Origin: Clostridiales bacterium CHKCI001
GTDB lineage: Bacteria > Bacillota > Clostridia > Lachnospirales > Lachnospiraceae
Reading direction: 5' to 3'
Length of the DNA stretch: 64,000 nucleotides
Assembly: GCA_900045905.1 (NCBI GenBank)
Contig: FCNS01000003.1
Span: 1-64,000 of the forward strand
The notes below the pieces were generated by a model. That model was given only the letters and a program-made list of their open reading frames with translations. It searched no databases and was not told the origin of the DNA. Positions within the stretch are counted from its first letter, which is position 1. Each line of letters begins with the position of its first letter. Shown here piece by piece: positions 54,597-63,758 of this stretch. The position numbers were made by a program, and so were the translations under genes.

Positions 54597-55628
54597 TTAA
54601 AAGTTATGGCTTGCCTGCCAATCTTCTATATGATCTATGATACCAGAAAGATTGGTATGCCAAATGTAATGACTGCCGTTTAAAATATAAAGTTCATGAT
54701 TGCCCGATTCAAAGTTTAATTGATTGCGGTGTCCAGTTTCCCATGCTGGCATATTTTGAACATTATCTGCAGATAACAATGCTAAGACTGGAAGAGAATC
54801 TGGAAACTTCTTGTCTTTAATTGTTAATAGCGATTGGTTCATTTGATTAATCTCGTCTATGGTAGTTGCATTACTGCTAAGGGAATATGCCTGAATATAT
54901 TCTTCCATGTCGCTTTCTGGATAAGTATATCCAATAATTTCTGGCAGTGTTGCTCCATATTCTGCTGGATTTTCAGAAAGAGCAAGTTGGAAATCCTGGA
55001 TAGAAGGGAAAGAGTTTCTAAGAGAATCAAAACTTTCCACTGCATTTAACATATATTCTTGTTCCATTTCCAGTTCATCTTGAATGGCTTCGTCATAAAT
55101 TGTATTATCAATAGAAATAAATCCCTTTACTTTTTCAGGATATTCGTATACAAAATTTAAACCATAAACACCAGAAATAGAATGAACCGCTAATACACAT
55201 TCCTCAATATTAAGTGCTTCAAGTGCTTGATTTAATTCTGAATTAATATTTTCCACACTTCTGGTCGTTGTAGCTAAATCGCTCAAACCATAACCAAGAG
55301 GCTCAACAATAACAACATTAAAACTAGAATCCAGTTCCTGAGCCAATGGTTTAAAAGATAAATGGGGAGATACTTCCCCTAGTCCCGGTAACATAACCAA
55401 TGTTGTTTTCTCTGGATTAGAAAAAGAAACTTCATCGCCTGTTTGGTCAATACTGCCATATAAAGCAACATGCATTTTTTGGCCATTCTGTACTGTCACA
55501 TAACAACTGGAAAAACCAGTATTATCTGTTCCTTCATTCGCATAGACAGGAATACTTGCAATCATAACTGCGAAAACACTAAGTATTGCAATCATACCTC
55601 GAAAAAATCGTTTAAAATTAACCTTCAT
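54597..55628 (-). CDS. secreted alpha/beta hydrolase
   Basis: About 343 residues with a signal peptide (MKVNFKRFFRGMIAILSVFA then VMIASIPVYA, likely cut before NEG). The hydrolase fold shows VMLPGLGEVSPH with the oxyanion region, VVIVEPLGYGLSD, the nucleophile Ser in AVHSISGVYG (an H-S-I-S-G elbow instead of G-x-S-x-G) and a late His in NGSHYIWH. I start at ATG 55628 because GGAGG lies ten bases upstream; the ATG at 55646 contains that site. Substrate unknown. The gap 55629-55849 is AT-rich and empty. Confidence 0.82.
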   Translation of the reverse strand: MKVNFKRFFRGMIAILSVFAVMIASIPVYANEGTDNTGFSSCYVTVQNGQKMHVALYGSIDQTGDEVSFSNPEKTTLVMLPGLGEVSPHLSFKPLAQELDSSFNVVIVEPLGYGLSDLATTTRSVENINSELNQALEALNIEECVLAVHSISGVYGLNFVYEYPEKVKGFISIDNTIYDEAIQDELEMEQEYMLNAVESFDSLRNSFPSIQDFQLALSENPAEYGATLPEIIGYTYPESDMEEYIQAYSLSSNATTIDEINQMNQSLLTIKDKKFPDSLPVLALLSADNVQNMPAWETGHRNQLNFESGNHELYILNGSHYIWHTNLSGIIDHIEDWQASHNF

Positions 55629-55849
55629 ATCAAAAATTACCTCCATTTACTTGCTTTTTATTCATTTGTGCCTTGAATATTTTACACGATATCACCTTCT
55701 CAATAATTATACATAGTTAAATAATAAAGTTATCTATTCTATTATAGTAATACCCGTTGTTGTAGTCAAGTAGTTTTGGATTCTTTCCAAGGCTTAGTTA
55801 TGAGGTATTTTTCCCATTATGAAAGTAGGTAGGAGTGTTTGAAATCAAT

Positions 55850-56941
55850 TTAAGAATGAACAAAAATAGAAAAGTATGCATAGAAAATACCCTCCTTTTT
55901 CTGAGTAGAAAAATTGCCATTGTATTTCTTTGCTAAATCATTGAGAATTAGAAGTCTATATCCATGAAATTTGGGATCACGATATTCTAATTCTTTCTCA
56001 AGCGTGGTATTGGATAGTTCCACAATTAATTTATTGTTTGAGTAAGAGATCTTTAAAGAAATAAATGGATTCTCTGTTTTCTGTGCTGCATGAATTGCAT
56101 TATTTAATAAATTAGAAAAAATACTGCATAGATCAATGTTTTCAACCCCAATCGAGTCAGGAAGCACTACATCAAAATCTAATGAAATTCCAAGCTCCTT
56201 TGCATGGGAATAAGAACTTTGTAAAATAAAATCCAAAATCTTGTTCTCACAAAACTGAGGAGTAGATAATAATTTTGAATAGTCAGGGATACTAGAAATC
56301 TCTAAATTAGGGTTTTCCAATAACATATAGGCAGTTTGAAGCTGATTATTAAAATCATGCCGAATTTTTCGCATTTGTGCTAACTGATTTTCTAACGTAT
56401 TATAATAATCTAGTTCTTTTTTTACTTCTTTTTGGAGAGTATCTAATGTTGATTCTAAATGTGCATCTCGTATTAATTTTAATATAAATGGAAGAAAAAT
56501 AATATCAACTAAAAAAATAGATCCAATAAGAATAATACGAAACTTGGATTTTAATGATGTTATCATGCCTGACATTAAAAATCCACTTATAGGGAATAAA
56601 AGGAAGAAGAATATATATGTTTGAGTGTCTTTCTCGTATATATATTCATCAAGTTTCTTACTCATAATAACAGCAGCTAAATTAAGGGCTTTCTTCCTGT
56701 ATTTATAAACAGTAGTTTTGCTTAAATAGATACCATATCGCGAAAGAAAAACTCGCATAGCTCTATGTCTAACAGTCCTATTATTGTTGTAATAGATATA
56801 CTTAATCCTTTCGTATATGACCTCAAGCTGTTTATGATAGTCGCACTTACTGTCTTTAAGATAGTTATAATAGCAATTAAGGCTTATATCAAAATGAAAG
56901 CAAAGCCATCTTAAACCAAAATAATCTTTAAACCAGAACAC
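55850..56941 (-). pseudogene. chimeric ORF: IS3 orfB start fused to a truncated GHKL sensor kinase
   Basis: The 363-codon frame joins two unrelated pieces. Residues 1 to about 90 (FDISLNCYYNYLK, IYYNNNRTVRHRAMRVFL, YGIYLSKTTVYKYR) are the HTH_21-type N-terminal region of an IS3-family OrfB. From about 95 a pair of membrane helices (TYIFFFLLFPISGFLMSGMI and IILIGSIFLVDIIFLPF), a coiled stretch, the H-box IRHDFNNQLQ and a GHKL ATPase (SNLLNNAIHAA, then HGYRLLILNDLAKKYNG) follow, as in AgrC/VirS-like kinases. The kinase has lost its upstream sensing helices, and no response regulator is adjacent. The frame is open, so a fusion protein could in principle be made, but no good ribosome site is seen. 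Confidence 0.65.
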
Positions 56942-57161
56942 ATCTTAGAGATGCAAACTGGAAAGTTTTTTGAAAAATTTTGAAATTCTTTTTTGAATGG
57001 GTGAGTCTATCTAAATGGCAATTAAGAGTCGTGCATATAAATTCCCTTCTAAGACAAAGATGGGCCAATCCACACAAGGTAGACTGGCTCATTCTGGCAA
57101 GCGATAGGCTTGCTTTGCTACAAAGTATTTTTTCTATGAAAATATTATTTGCTCGCCGACA
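56942..57161. other. junction region, no gene recognised
   Basis: 220 bp between the IS3/kinase chimera and the GC-richer ABC module. A 30-codon plus-strand frame from about 57013 (MAIKSRAYKFPSKTKMGQ onward) ends in TAG; it resembles the basic tail of a transposase but I cannot assign a family. Base composition rises sharply to the right of this point, so it is the probable left border of an acquired segment. Confidence 0.35.
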
Positions 57162-57824
57162 TCATATGGCTTCCTTATCTAACTTAAATTTTTCTCGCTT
57201 TTTCAGCATCCCACGATCAATCTCCATGATTTCATCCGCTTCATTGGCAAGAGTCTTACTATGGGTAACTACGATGACACACTTCCCATGTTCGTGTGCC
57301 ATTTTCTTCAGCAGTTCAATGATTTTCTGTGTCGTGTCCTCATCCAGATTTCCGGTAGGTTCATCTGCCAAAAGCACTCTGGCTTCACTCGCCAGTGCGC
57401 GTGCGATTGCCACACGCTGTTGTTGTCCTCCAGAAAGCTGCAAGACATTTCGTTTCCAATCTTCACAGGGGATACTTACTTTGTCCAGCAAGCTGCCAGG
57501 ATTTTTGCTTCCTCCCAGTCTAACATTTTCCTCGGTGGTAAGATAATCAATCAGATTGTAATTTTGAAAGACAAGGGAAATGTGGTGCTTGCGGTGATAA
57601 TTCAGCCCCTTCCTTTGTATATCCTCATCCATATATTTGACCATTCCATCGACAGGGCTGTCCAGCCCCGCCAGTAGAGAGAGGAATGTTGTTTTTCCAG
57701 ATCCACTGGAACCCACCACTGCATAAAATCTGCCTTCTTCGAATTCCGCAGATACCTGTTTTAAGACCAGCCTGTCCTTTTTGGTCTTATACGCATAGCT
57801 CAAGTCTTTGGCTTGCAAAATCAT
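57162..57824 (-). CDS. ABC transporter ATPase of an FtsX-type system (LolD/BceA/VexB-like)
   Basis: A 220-residue ATPase with all motifs: GSSGSGKTTFL, Q-loop VFQNYNLIDYL, signature LSGGQQQRVAIARALA, DEPTGNLDEDT and the switch VVTHSKT. This class powers MacB/BceB-like permeases that remove or sense peptides and lipids instead of transporting through a pore. It is the last gene of a minus-strand operon: lipoprotein, permease, permease, ATPase. The next permease starts ten bases upstream. Codons are GC-richer than in the genes to the left. Confidence 0.92.
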   Translation of the reverse strand: MILQAKDLSYAYKTKKDRLVLKQVSAEFEEGRFYAVVGSSGSGKTTFLSLLAGLDSPVDGMVKYMDEDIQRKGLNYHRKHHISLVFQNYNLIDYLTTEENVRLGGSKNPGSLLDKVSIPCEDWKRNVLQLSGGQQQRVAIARALASEARVLLADEPTGNLDEDTTQKIIELLKKMAHEHGKCVIVVTHSKTLANEADEIMEIDRGMLKKREKFKLDKEAI

Positions 57825-57834
57825 AAGATACCTC

Positions 57835-59268
57835 CTAACTCATTTCGCTCAGTATGTTTTTGGGATTCTTTCGGAAAATCAGGATACTGGCAGCCGACGT
57901 TGACAGAATAATAAGTGCGCCGATCCCTAAACCGTCCACAATGAGCATATCTTTCGTAACCTCGGCCTGTACGCCCGTAATCGTCAGTTTAACGTCTTTA
58001 TATTCCGTTGATACCTGGCCCTCAACAGCATCTTTCTCCAACTGCGCTTGTTCTTCCTGCTGTCCCACAAGATAGGTTGCCGCTGCTTGGGAAGTAGCAG
58101 GAGCCACCACAAAGGAAATACAGATTGCTATGATGCCGATCATAAACGCCTCTGTAACAATTTGAAGCAGAATTTTCGATTTTGAGATACCCAGTGACAG
58201 CAGCACCCCAATCTCATTGTTGCGGTTGCGAATCCAAAATAGGAAGATTAGGAACAGAATGACAAAGCTGCCTCCCGCAACGATCCACAGCATAGTTTCA
58301 CTGATGTTTTCCAAGTTATTGAAGTTTTCAGCCATTGTGTTGAGATTTCCGTTATTATCAATGAGATCATATAATTCCCAATCAAGGTCTAACGCTTTGA
58401 TTCGTTCTTTAACACTTTCGTAGTCGTCCACGTTGCCCACTTTGAAATAGGCACATTCAAAGAGAGGGGTATCCTGTTCTGCCTTTTCTGGGAAATGCAG
58501 ATCTGTGAATATCACATTTTCGGAGCGATAGGTATCACCAGACATATAGGGTGTCATTTTTTCCTTCACCTGATAAATACCGATAATTTTCGCTTCTGAT
58601 ACAGGTTCTTCCTCTTTGATCGGATGAAAGCCTATGGTATCCCCAACTTTCAGACCATTCTTTTCGGCGAGTTCTTCGGAAATCACGCATACATCTTTGT
58701 CGCTGGGAGCGACCATGTGGCCTTCTTTGATACTGACGTTCCCACTTAGTACGTTGGCATCCAGTTTCATGTCTCTATTGCCAAGTAGGGCAACACCACC
58801 AAAGTCATTTGTCTGGTCTACATCGGGATCTTCGATTCTCTCAAATTCACTGGCCTTGACGCGGGTAGGAGCGGTGGTGATATTATAGTCTGAAATGCCT
58901 TCCACTCCAGCGATTTTATCAATATCCTCTGTTTTAATACAGTGAAAAACATTGTCTGTCCAAGTCCGCCACATCGTCTGCCCATCTATCAGTTCTTTTT
59001 TCTGATGATATCCCTCCAAACTCCCTTCCTTATCGCCTAATTTCAAGGAAAGTTCTTCCACTCGTTTGCTTTCGTTCTCTGCGTTCTTCGTCATTAAGAA
59101 GCCTGCGCCAATGGCCTGCCTTGTGCTATCTTTCGTAGCAATATTTGCTGTCTGGCTGGCCATTCCAGACAAGAAAAGCAGGCTGATGATACAGATAACC
59201 AATAAAAGCAGGATACTTCGCACTGGTTTTCTGATGACAGAGCACCAAGCTCTCTGTAATAAATTCAT
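57835..59268 (-). CDS. FtsX-like ABC permease (large)
   Basis: A 477-residue permease: N-terminal helix (VRSILLLLVICIISLLFLSG), a large extracellular domain (about 40-315) and three C-terminal helices with the FtsX core (IVAGGSFVILFLIFLFWI, then RNNEIGVLLSLGISKSKILL, IGIIAICISFVVAPA, LIILSTSAASILIF). The ending FRKNPKNILSEMS is typical of MacB-type permeases. It should pair with the next permease and the ATPase. Four bases separate it from the upstream permease. Confidence 0.88.
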   Translation of the reverse strand: MNLLQRAWCSVIRKPVRSILLLLVICIISLLFLSGMASQTANIATKDSTRQAIGAGFLMTKNAENESKRVEELSLKLGDKEGSLEGYHQKKELIDGQTMWRTWTDNVFHCIKTEDIDKIAGVEGISDYNITTAPTRVKASEFERIEDPDVDQTNDFGGVALLGNRDMKLDANVLSGNVSIKEGHMVAPSDKDVCVISEELAEKNGLKVGDTIGFHPIKEEEPVSEAKIIGIYQVKEKMTPYMSGDTYRSENVIFTDLHFPEKAEQDTPLFECAYFKVGNVDDYESVKERIKALDLDWELYDLIDNNGNLNTMAENFNNLENISETMLWIVAGGSFVILFLIFLFWIRNRNNEIGVLLSLGISKSKILLQIVTEAFMIGIIAICISFVVAPATSQAAATYLVGQQEEQAQLEKDAVEGQVSTEYKDVKLTITGVQAEVTKDMLIVDGLGIGALIILSTSAASILIFRKNPKNILSEMS

Positions 59269-59272
59269 GGCT

Positions 59273-60493
59273 TTATCCCTCCATTCTTGAAAGTGTTTCG
59301 CGCGGATTTGTTTTCAGGATGGGAAGAACGGACAAGAATACAGAAATCAGTACAACAGCTCCCCCAATAGCAAGCAGTAACGCCATATCTTGAGATTGGA
59401 GCGATATTTGCAGACTAATCTGGGCAGTGCTGGAAGAAACCAGCATTTTCTGTAACAATTCCGCTGTATAAGTTCCCAAACCGCAGGCCGCCATAACTGA
59501 AATCAGAAAAAGGGTTGCCGATTCCAATATGGCTTGTAGGAAGATTTTGATTTTTCCCTCGCCCATACTGATGAATACCGCCATTTCCTTCTGCCTTGTC
59601 TTTGTCCACATACACAGCAGCAGTGATATGACCGCTGTTCCCGTGATAAAGGTAAGGATCAGCATAAACTCCACAACTTTCGTAATTTGTTCTAATGGAG
59701 CTTTCATCTGACGGTAGAGCGCATCAGAACCTTTAATACTCGTTTTATCGCCCAAAAGGGTTTGTAAATCATCGGCTAATATTTCCAGATGTTCTGGCTC
59801 GTCTGTGTAGACAGCCGCCTTATAAAAATCATCCTCGTCAAACAATTCAATATAGGCCGTATTATCAATGAATATCTGATTTTCAAGGCGGTGTACTGCC
59901 AGGGTAGCTTCATCCTGTTTTCGTTCATTTCCTGCTCGATAAAGCCCTGTGATCTTTAAAGTTGTTGATTTTCCGCCTTCGATCTCCACATCAATCTCAT
60001 CCCCAACAGTAAGCCCATTCTTTTCAGCGAAATCGGCGTGAACGACTGCGCTATTTTTTGAGCCCGCTGTTAAGAAATGGCCCTTCGTCAATTTGTATGG
60101 ACGGTCTACAAAGGGGCTGTCATATTCCAGCTCGTCATAAGAAGACAGTTTAACCATCCAATTCGCATCTTCCTCTGAACCGCTGGCTGTAACAGGAATC
60201 GCATTGTTTAAAAATGCGGAGTTCTCTCCCATACGGTTAATAGAAGTTACATGAGGAAGGCTTTTCATTTTTTCCAAATCCTGCGCAGTGATTTGTGCAT
60301 CAGCGTCCGTAATCTCACAGACAACCTTTGATTTTGATTTTTCCTGCATACTGGCTTTCGTTTCCTCTGTGGCGTGCAGGATCATATTGGTGCTTAAAAT
60401 CATCGTATTTACAAATAGGATGATAAGCAGCAGGAGAAGCGACTTTCCCCGTTTTCGCCACAGATACAAAAAAGCCCTTTGATAAAATGCCAT
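59273..60493 (-). CDS. FtsX-like ABC permease
   Basis: About 406 residues with the same layout: one N-terminal helix (SLLLLLIILFVNTMILSTNM), an extracellular domain (about 35-275) and three C-terminal helices (EFMLILTFITGTAVISLLL, then TRQKEMAVFISMGEGKIKIF, TLFLISVMAACGLGTY and LLAIGGAVVLISVFLSVLP), ending in TNPRETLSRMEG. ATG 60493 has GAGGTG five bases upstream; GTG 60496 is also possible. It forms an asymmetric pair with the following permease. Confidence 0.88.
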   Translation of the reverse strand: MAFYQRAFLYLWRKRGKSLLLLLIILFVNTMILSTNMILHATEETKASMQEKSKSKVVCEITDADAQITAQDLEKMKSLPHVTSINRMGENSAFLNNAIPVTASGSEEDANWMVKLSSYDELEYDSPFVDRPYKLTKGHFLTAGSKNSAVVHADFAEKNGLTVGDEIDVEIEGGKSTTLKITGLYRAGNERKQDEATLAVHRLENQIFIDNTAYIELFDEDDFYKAAVYTDEPEHLEILADDLQTLLGDKTSIKGSDALYRQMKAPLEQITKVVEFMLILTFITGTAVISLLLCMWTKTRQKEMAVFISMGEGKIKIFLQAILESATLFLISVMAACGLGTYTAELLQKMLVSSSTAQISLQISLQSQDMALLLAIGGAVVLISVFLSVLPILKTNPRETLSRMEG

Positions 60494-60536
60494 CACGTCA
60501 CCTCGTCATATTCACATCAATCCCTTTCATCATCTC

Positions 60537-61043
60537 TCAATAGCTACCTGGCATTTTGTCTTTATTGTAGATTTGAGGGATAAGTACCTTTTCAGCTTTT
60601 ACTTTACCAGATTGGAGTTCTTCCCCAAAAATGATAACCTGTGTTTCTTTCTTTATATTCTCAGCGGTTACATCCTCATACTCAGGGGCTTTTTCCTGAG
60701 CACCGTCAATTTTGACAATCTGGAACTTACAATCCTCATCATAAATTACTTTTGTCGTATTCTCCGCTTTCTCTGAGCCAGGTGCAGGCATGACCGCAAC
60801 AGCACCTCCATCGTCAGCAGTTTCTTGTTCTGTTACGACCACAGAAAACTCTCCATCAGAAAAGTCTTTCACCCATCCATTCAACAAAGAACCCTTATAA
60901 ACCGCATCGTTCATGTTAGAGCCGCTTTGTTGCTGAGAGGGCGTCTGTGGAGTTTCCGCATTTTCCTTGCTGCCACAGCCAGCCAGTAGAGATAAAGCGC
61001 ATACACCTGCCAAAAGCATTGAAATCCATTTCGAGTGTTTCAT
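60537..61043 (-). CDS. small lipoprotein of the FtsX-type ABC module
   Basis: About 168 residues with a lipoprotein signal (MKHSKWISMLLAGVCALSL followed by LAGC; Cys is the lipid site). The mature part has a Gln/Thr/Ser-rich spacer and a small domain, with GEELQSGKVKAEKVLIPQIY near the end. I chose ATG 61043 because AAAGGTGG lies eight bases upstream. Leading gene of the ABC operon, divergent from the two-component genes, so it may help bind the peptide or signal. I recognise no named family. Confidence 0.75.
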   Translation of the reverse strand: MKHSKWISMLLAGVCALSLLAGCGSKENAETPQTPSQQQSGSNMNDAVYKGSLLNGWVKDFSDGEFSVVVTEQETADDGGAVAVMPAPGSEKAENTTKVIYDEDCKFQIVKIDGAQEKAPEYEDVTAENIKKETQVIIFGEELQSGKVKAEKVLIPQIYNKDKMPGSY

Positions 61044-61198
61044 TTGAAATTCCACCTTTCATAGTTATAATTTTTGCAGCAATCCTAATTGCACCACACC
61101 AGTTTGGAATATGTGGTGGCTGAAAGCTCCTTACGAAAAATCTAAGGATATTTACCGAGCCGACATACCCTTGTAGTTGCCCCTTTCGGTTGGACTGC

Positions 61199-61297
61199 TC
61201 TCCCATGATACAAAAGAACTTCTCTAAAAGTCCTCTAAACGAGGGCTTATTTTTAACAATTTTTTAGAGGACTTTTAGAGGTTTCATATGCTATAAT
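61199..61297. promoter_or_regulatory. divergent promoters with mirrored response-regulator repeats
   Basis: Two 18-bp arms that are exact reverse complements lie at 61222-61239 and 61263-61280. Each arm holds TTTAGAGG and a shortened second copy 11 bp later, the usual spacing of OmpR-family sites. On the right, TATAAT (61292-61297) starts after 11 bp and serves the regulator. On the left, on the minus strand, TATCAT (61205-61210) also starts after 11 bp and serves the lipoprotein-ABC operon. Neither has a good -35, so the repeats replace it. Confidence 0.75.
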
Positions 61298-61338
61298 CTG
61301 TTGTAAAAAAGAACCCCAAAAAAAGGATTTGATATAAA

Positions 61339-62025
61339 GTGAGAGTTTTATTATTAGAAGATGATTTAAATTTGTGCTACACCATTGAGCAGGCCCTTGG
61401 GAAAGAAGGCTATTCCGTGGATTGCTGCCATGACGGAGAAACTGCTATGCTATATGCGCTTAATAGGGACTTGGGCTATGATTTAGCCATTGTAGACCGT
61501 ATGCTGCCAATCATTGACGGTCTGACAATCATAAAATCCATGCGGCGAAAAGGGATCACTATTCCAGTCATTATCATTACAGGAATGTCCGCATTGGATG
61601 ACCGGATCGACGGTCTGGATGGCGGTGCCGATGACTACCTTGTAAAACCGTTTCATATTCGGGAACTACTTGCAAGAGTCAGAGCTTTAACAAGACGCCC
61701 CTACGAGATGAAAGAATCGAACTGCTTAAGCTATTCTGATTTAACATTTGACCGGACGAATCGGCTGCTGCAGAAGGGCAATCAGGAATTAACCCTAACA
61801 GGTAAAGAAACGGAACTGCTGTATCATTTGATGAAAACGCCAGAAACGCTGCTTACTAAAGAACAGCTTGTCGTGCGGGTGTGGGGCACTAATTCTGATA
61901 TTGAGCCAGGAAATGTAGAAAATTATATTTCATTCCTGCGTAAACGGTTGAAGGAGTTGCAAAGCCAATGTGAAATAAAAACGGTCTATGGAACTGGCTA
62001 TAAATTGGAGTGTTCTCATGCTTAA
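61339..62025 (+). CDS. OmpR-family response regulator
   Basis: A 228-residue regulator: receiver domain (acidic pair in LLLEDDLNL, phospho-acceptor Asp53 in IVDRMLP, Lys in YLVKPFHIREL) and a winged-helix output domain (about 125-225; LTGKETELLYHLMKTPETLL and VENYISFLRKRLKEL). GTG start with AAAAGGAT upstream. Its kinase gene overlaps by eight bases. It should bind the mirrored repeats at 61222-61280 and activate both its own operon and the divergent ABC genes. Confidence 0.93.
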   Translation: MRVLLLEDDLNLCYTIEQALGKEGYSVDCCHDGETAMLYALNRDLGYDLAIVDRMLPIIDGLTIIKSMRRKGITIPVIIITGMSALDDRIDGLDGGADDYLVKPFHIRELLARVRALTRRPYEMKESNCLSYSDLTFDRTNRLLQKGNQELTLTGKETELLYHLMKTPETLLTKEQLVVRVWGTNSDIEPGNVENYISFLRKRLKELQSQCEIKTVYGTGYKLECSHA

Positions 62026-63301
62026 AAAGTTATCCCACCGATTACAAGTCGTTTTCATCAGTACAATCATGTGCATCATAACTATTGTTATGGCCATTCT
62101 TTCTTATAGCCAGTATCAGTCCGAAGTCGGGGCTGACAAGAATTACACACAGAAGATGATTTCCTTTTTCGTCCTGGAATTGGAAACAGAGTCGATCTTG
62201 CCAGAGCAGGTGCTTTTAAACTGGGGAGCCAATGAAGTTTCCGCTATTTTAAAAGACTGGTATGGTAATGTCCTCTATGAAAACAACGCAAATTTCCCAA
62301 CAAACGCCAAAGCTCTCTCCGTAACAATGAATGAGATGATTGCATATTTTCAGACAACTTCGGAGGCTTCTTCAATTATGGAGCCTTTGGAGATTGCGGG
62401 CAGCCATGGGGATCGTTATTTTGGAGTTACTGCCACAATCCGTGCAAAGTCAGGGCAAATCTATATGCTGGAGATTTTCTATCCGAAAACCTCCATGTGG
62501 GAAGTTTTTACAACTCATCTTGTGTCCTATGTTGTAGTCTGGATCGCCTCGTTCTTATGCGTATTTCTTTTGAGCTGGTTTATTATAAAAAGAACATTGG
62601 AGCCAACGAAAAAGATTTTGAAAAGTCAAAAAGACTTTGTTGCCGCCGCTTCACATGAGCTGAAATCTCCGCTGGCAGTCATTATGACAAATGCGGAAAT
62701 GATTCAGGATACCATCCCGCAAGATAACCTACAGATACAAGCCAGTTTACAAACGATTGATTCAGAATGTATTCGTATGTCAAGGCTCGTCCGTGATATG
62801 CTGCTGCTCGCCTCATCGGACGCAGATAAATGGACAGTACAAAAGGCAGAGGTTGATCTGGATACGTTATTGATTTCTCTTTATGAAGCCTATGAGCCAG
62901 TATGTATGAAAGAAAAAATTAATTTAAACTTAGACTTAAATAAAGCCAGCTTCCCAAAGCTATATACTGACCAGGAAAGATTGTTTCAGATCCTCAGCGT
63001 CTATATGGATAACGCCATCTATTATTCTCTGGCTGGAGCTTCTATCGACATATGCGTCAGTCTTTCGTCAAAGGAAGTTACCATTTCCATCGTCGATCAT
63101 GGGAGCGGAGTTGCGGAGAAGGATAAACCCTATATTTTTGATCGTTTCTATTGCGCAGACAAATCTCGCACAGATAAAACACACTTCGGATTGGGTCTGA
63201 GTATTGCATTGGAACTCTCCAAAATGTTAGGAGGAATTGTTGGCTTTACTGATACAGCAGGAGGCGGAGCAACTTTCTATGTTACTTTGCCAATAAAGTA
63301 A
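62018..63301 (+). CDS. sensor histidine kinase
   Basis: About 427 residues: helix near 15-35 (VVFISTIMCIITIVMAILSY), an extracellular sensor loop (about 38-165), a second helix (VVVWIASFLCVFLLSWFII), then HisKA with the phosphorylated His213 in AASHELKSPLAVI and the HATPase domain (MDNAIYYSL N-box, DHGSG, FDRFYCAD, HFGLGLSIALEL). I start at ATG 62018 because GGAG lies just upstream; the open frame reaches ten codons further into the regulator gene. The large loop suggests direct ligand sensing. Confidence 0.92.
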   Translation: MLKKLSHRLQVVFISTIMCIITIVMAILSYSQYQSEVGADKNYTQKMISFFVLELETESILPEQVLLNWGANEVSAILKDWYGNVLYENNANFPTNAKALSVTMNEMIAYFQTTSEASSIMEPLEIAGSHGDRYFGVTATIRAKSGQIYMLEIFYPKTSMWEVFTTHLVSYVVVWIASFLCVFLLSWFIIKRTLEPTKKILKSQKDFVAAASHELKSPLAVIMTNAEMIQDTIPQDNLQIQASLQTIDSECIRMSRLVRDMLLLASSDADKWTVQKAEVDLDTLLISLYEAYEPVCMKEKINLNLDLNKASFPKLYTDQERLFQILSVYMDNAIYYSLAGASIDICVSLSSKEVTISIVDHGSGVAEKDKPYIFDRFYCADKSRTDKTHFGLGLSIALELSKMLGGIVGFTDTAGGGATFYVTLPIK

Positions 63302-63330
63302 AAAAATCTATGTAGGAGGATCATATCAGA

Positions 63331-63696
63331 ATGGAAAAATCCAAACTCGTAACTTTCATTGGTGAATTCTATATATTTGGCGGAGTGACCGTTCTGTTGT
63401 CGCTATTATTTCATGGCAGTACGCTTAACCATGTATTTGGGCTTCCCCAAGTACCAGATTATCTTGTAAAATTGATAATTGCTGCCTTATACATTCCAAT
63501 GGGTTACTTTTATATAAAGCGGGTAAAGTTTGCATATTGGGCAATCCTTATATTAGCGATTGTGTCCTTTTGTATAAGTGCGGATTTAACAACAAATTTA
63601 AATATACAACCTTATATCGGGAATATGGTTTATTCGTTATGTGTTGTAATAGTAACCTTGCTGAAAAGAGTTTTGTATGCCACTACAAATTTTTAG
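63331..63696 (+). CDS. small membrane protein, function unknown
   Basis: 121 residues with four hydrophobic segments (FGGVTVLLSLLFHG, LIIAALYIPMGYFYI, FAYWAILILAIVSFCISADL and MVYSLCVVIVTLLKRVL). TAGGAGGATC precedes the ATG, 29 bases after the kinase, so it is probably in the same transcript. Similar small membrane proteins follow two-component genes on conjugative elements, but I cannot name a family. Confidence 0.6.
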   Translation: MEKSKLVTFIGEFYIFGGVTVLLSLLFHGSTLNHVFGLPQVPDYLVKLIIAALYIPMGYFYIKRVKFAYWAILILAIVSFCISADLTTNLNIQPYIGNMVYSLCVVIVTLLKRVLYATTNF

Positions 63697-63722
63697 AAAG
63701 TAAGCACTACCAGCTCATGGCC

Positions 63723-63752
63723 GCCTGTCCCCACCTCTGGGGACAGGCTTTT
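63723..63752 (+). terminator. strong intrinsic terminator
   Basis: GCCTGTCCCC and GGGGACAGGC form a perfect 10-bp stem followed by TTTTC. It ends the regulator-kinase transcript. Confidence 0.8.
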
Positions 63753-63758
63753 CTGATG

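Noticed and set aside
56980-57546. A 188-codon plus-strand frame opposite the ABC ATPase
   Set aside because: Most of it is the antisense shadow of the ATPase gene; only the first ~60 codons lie in the junction and match no family I know.
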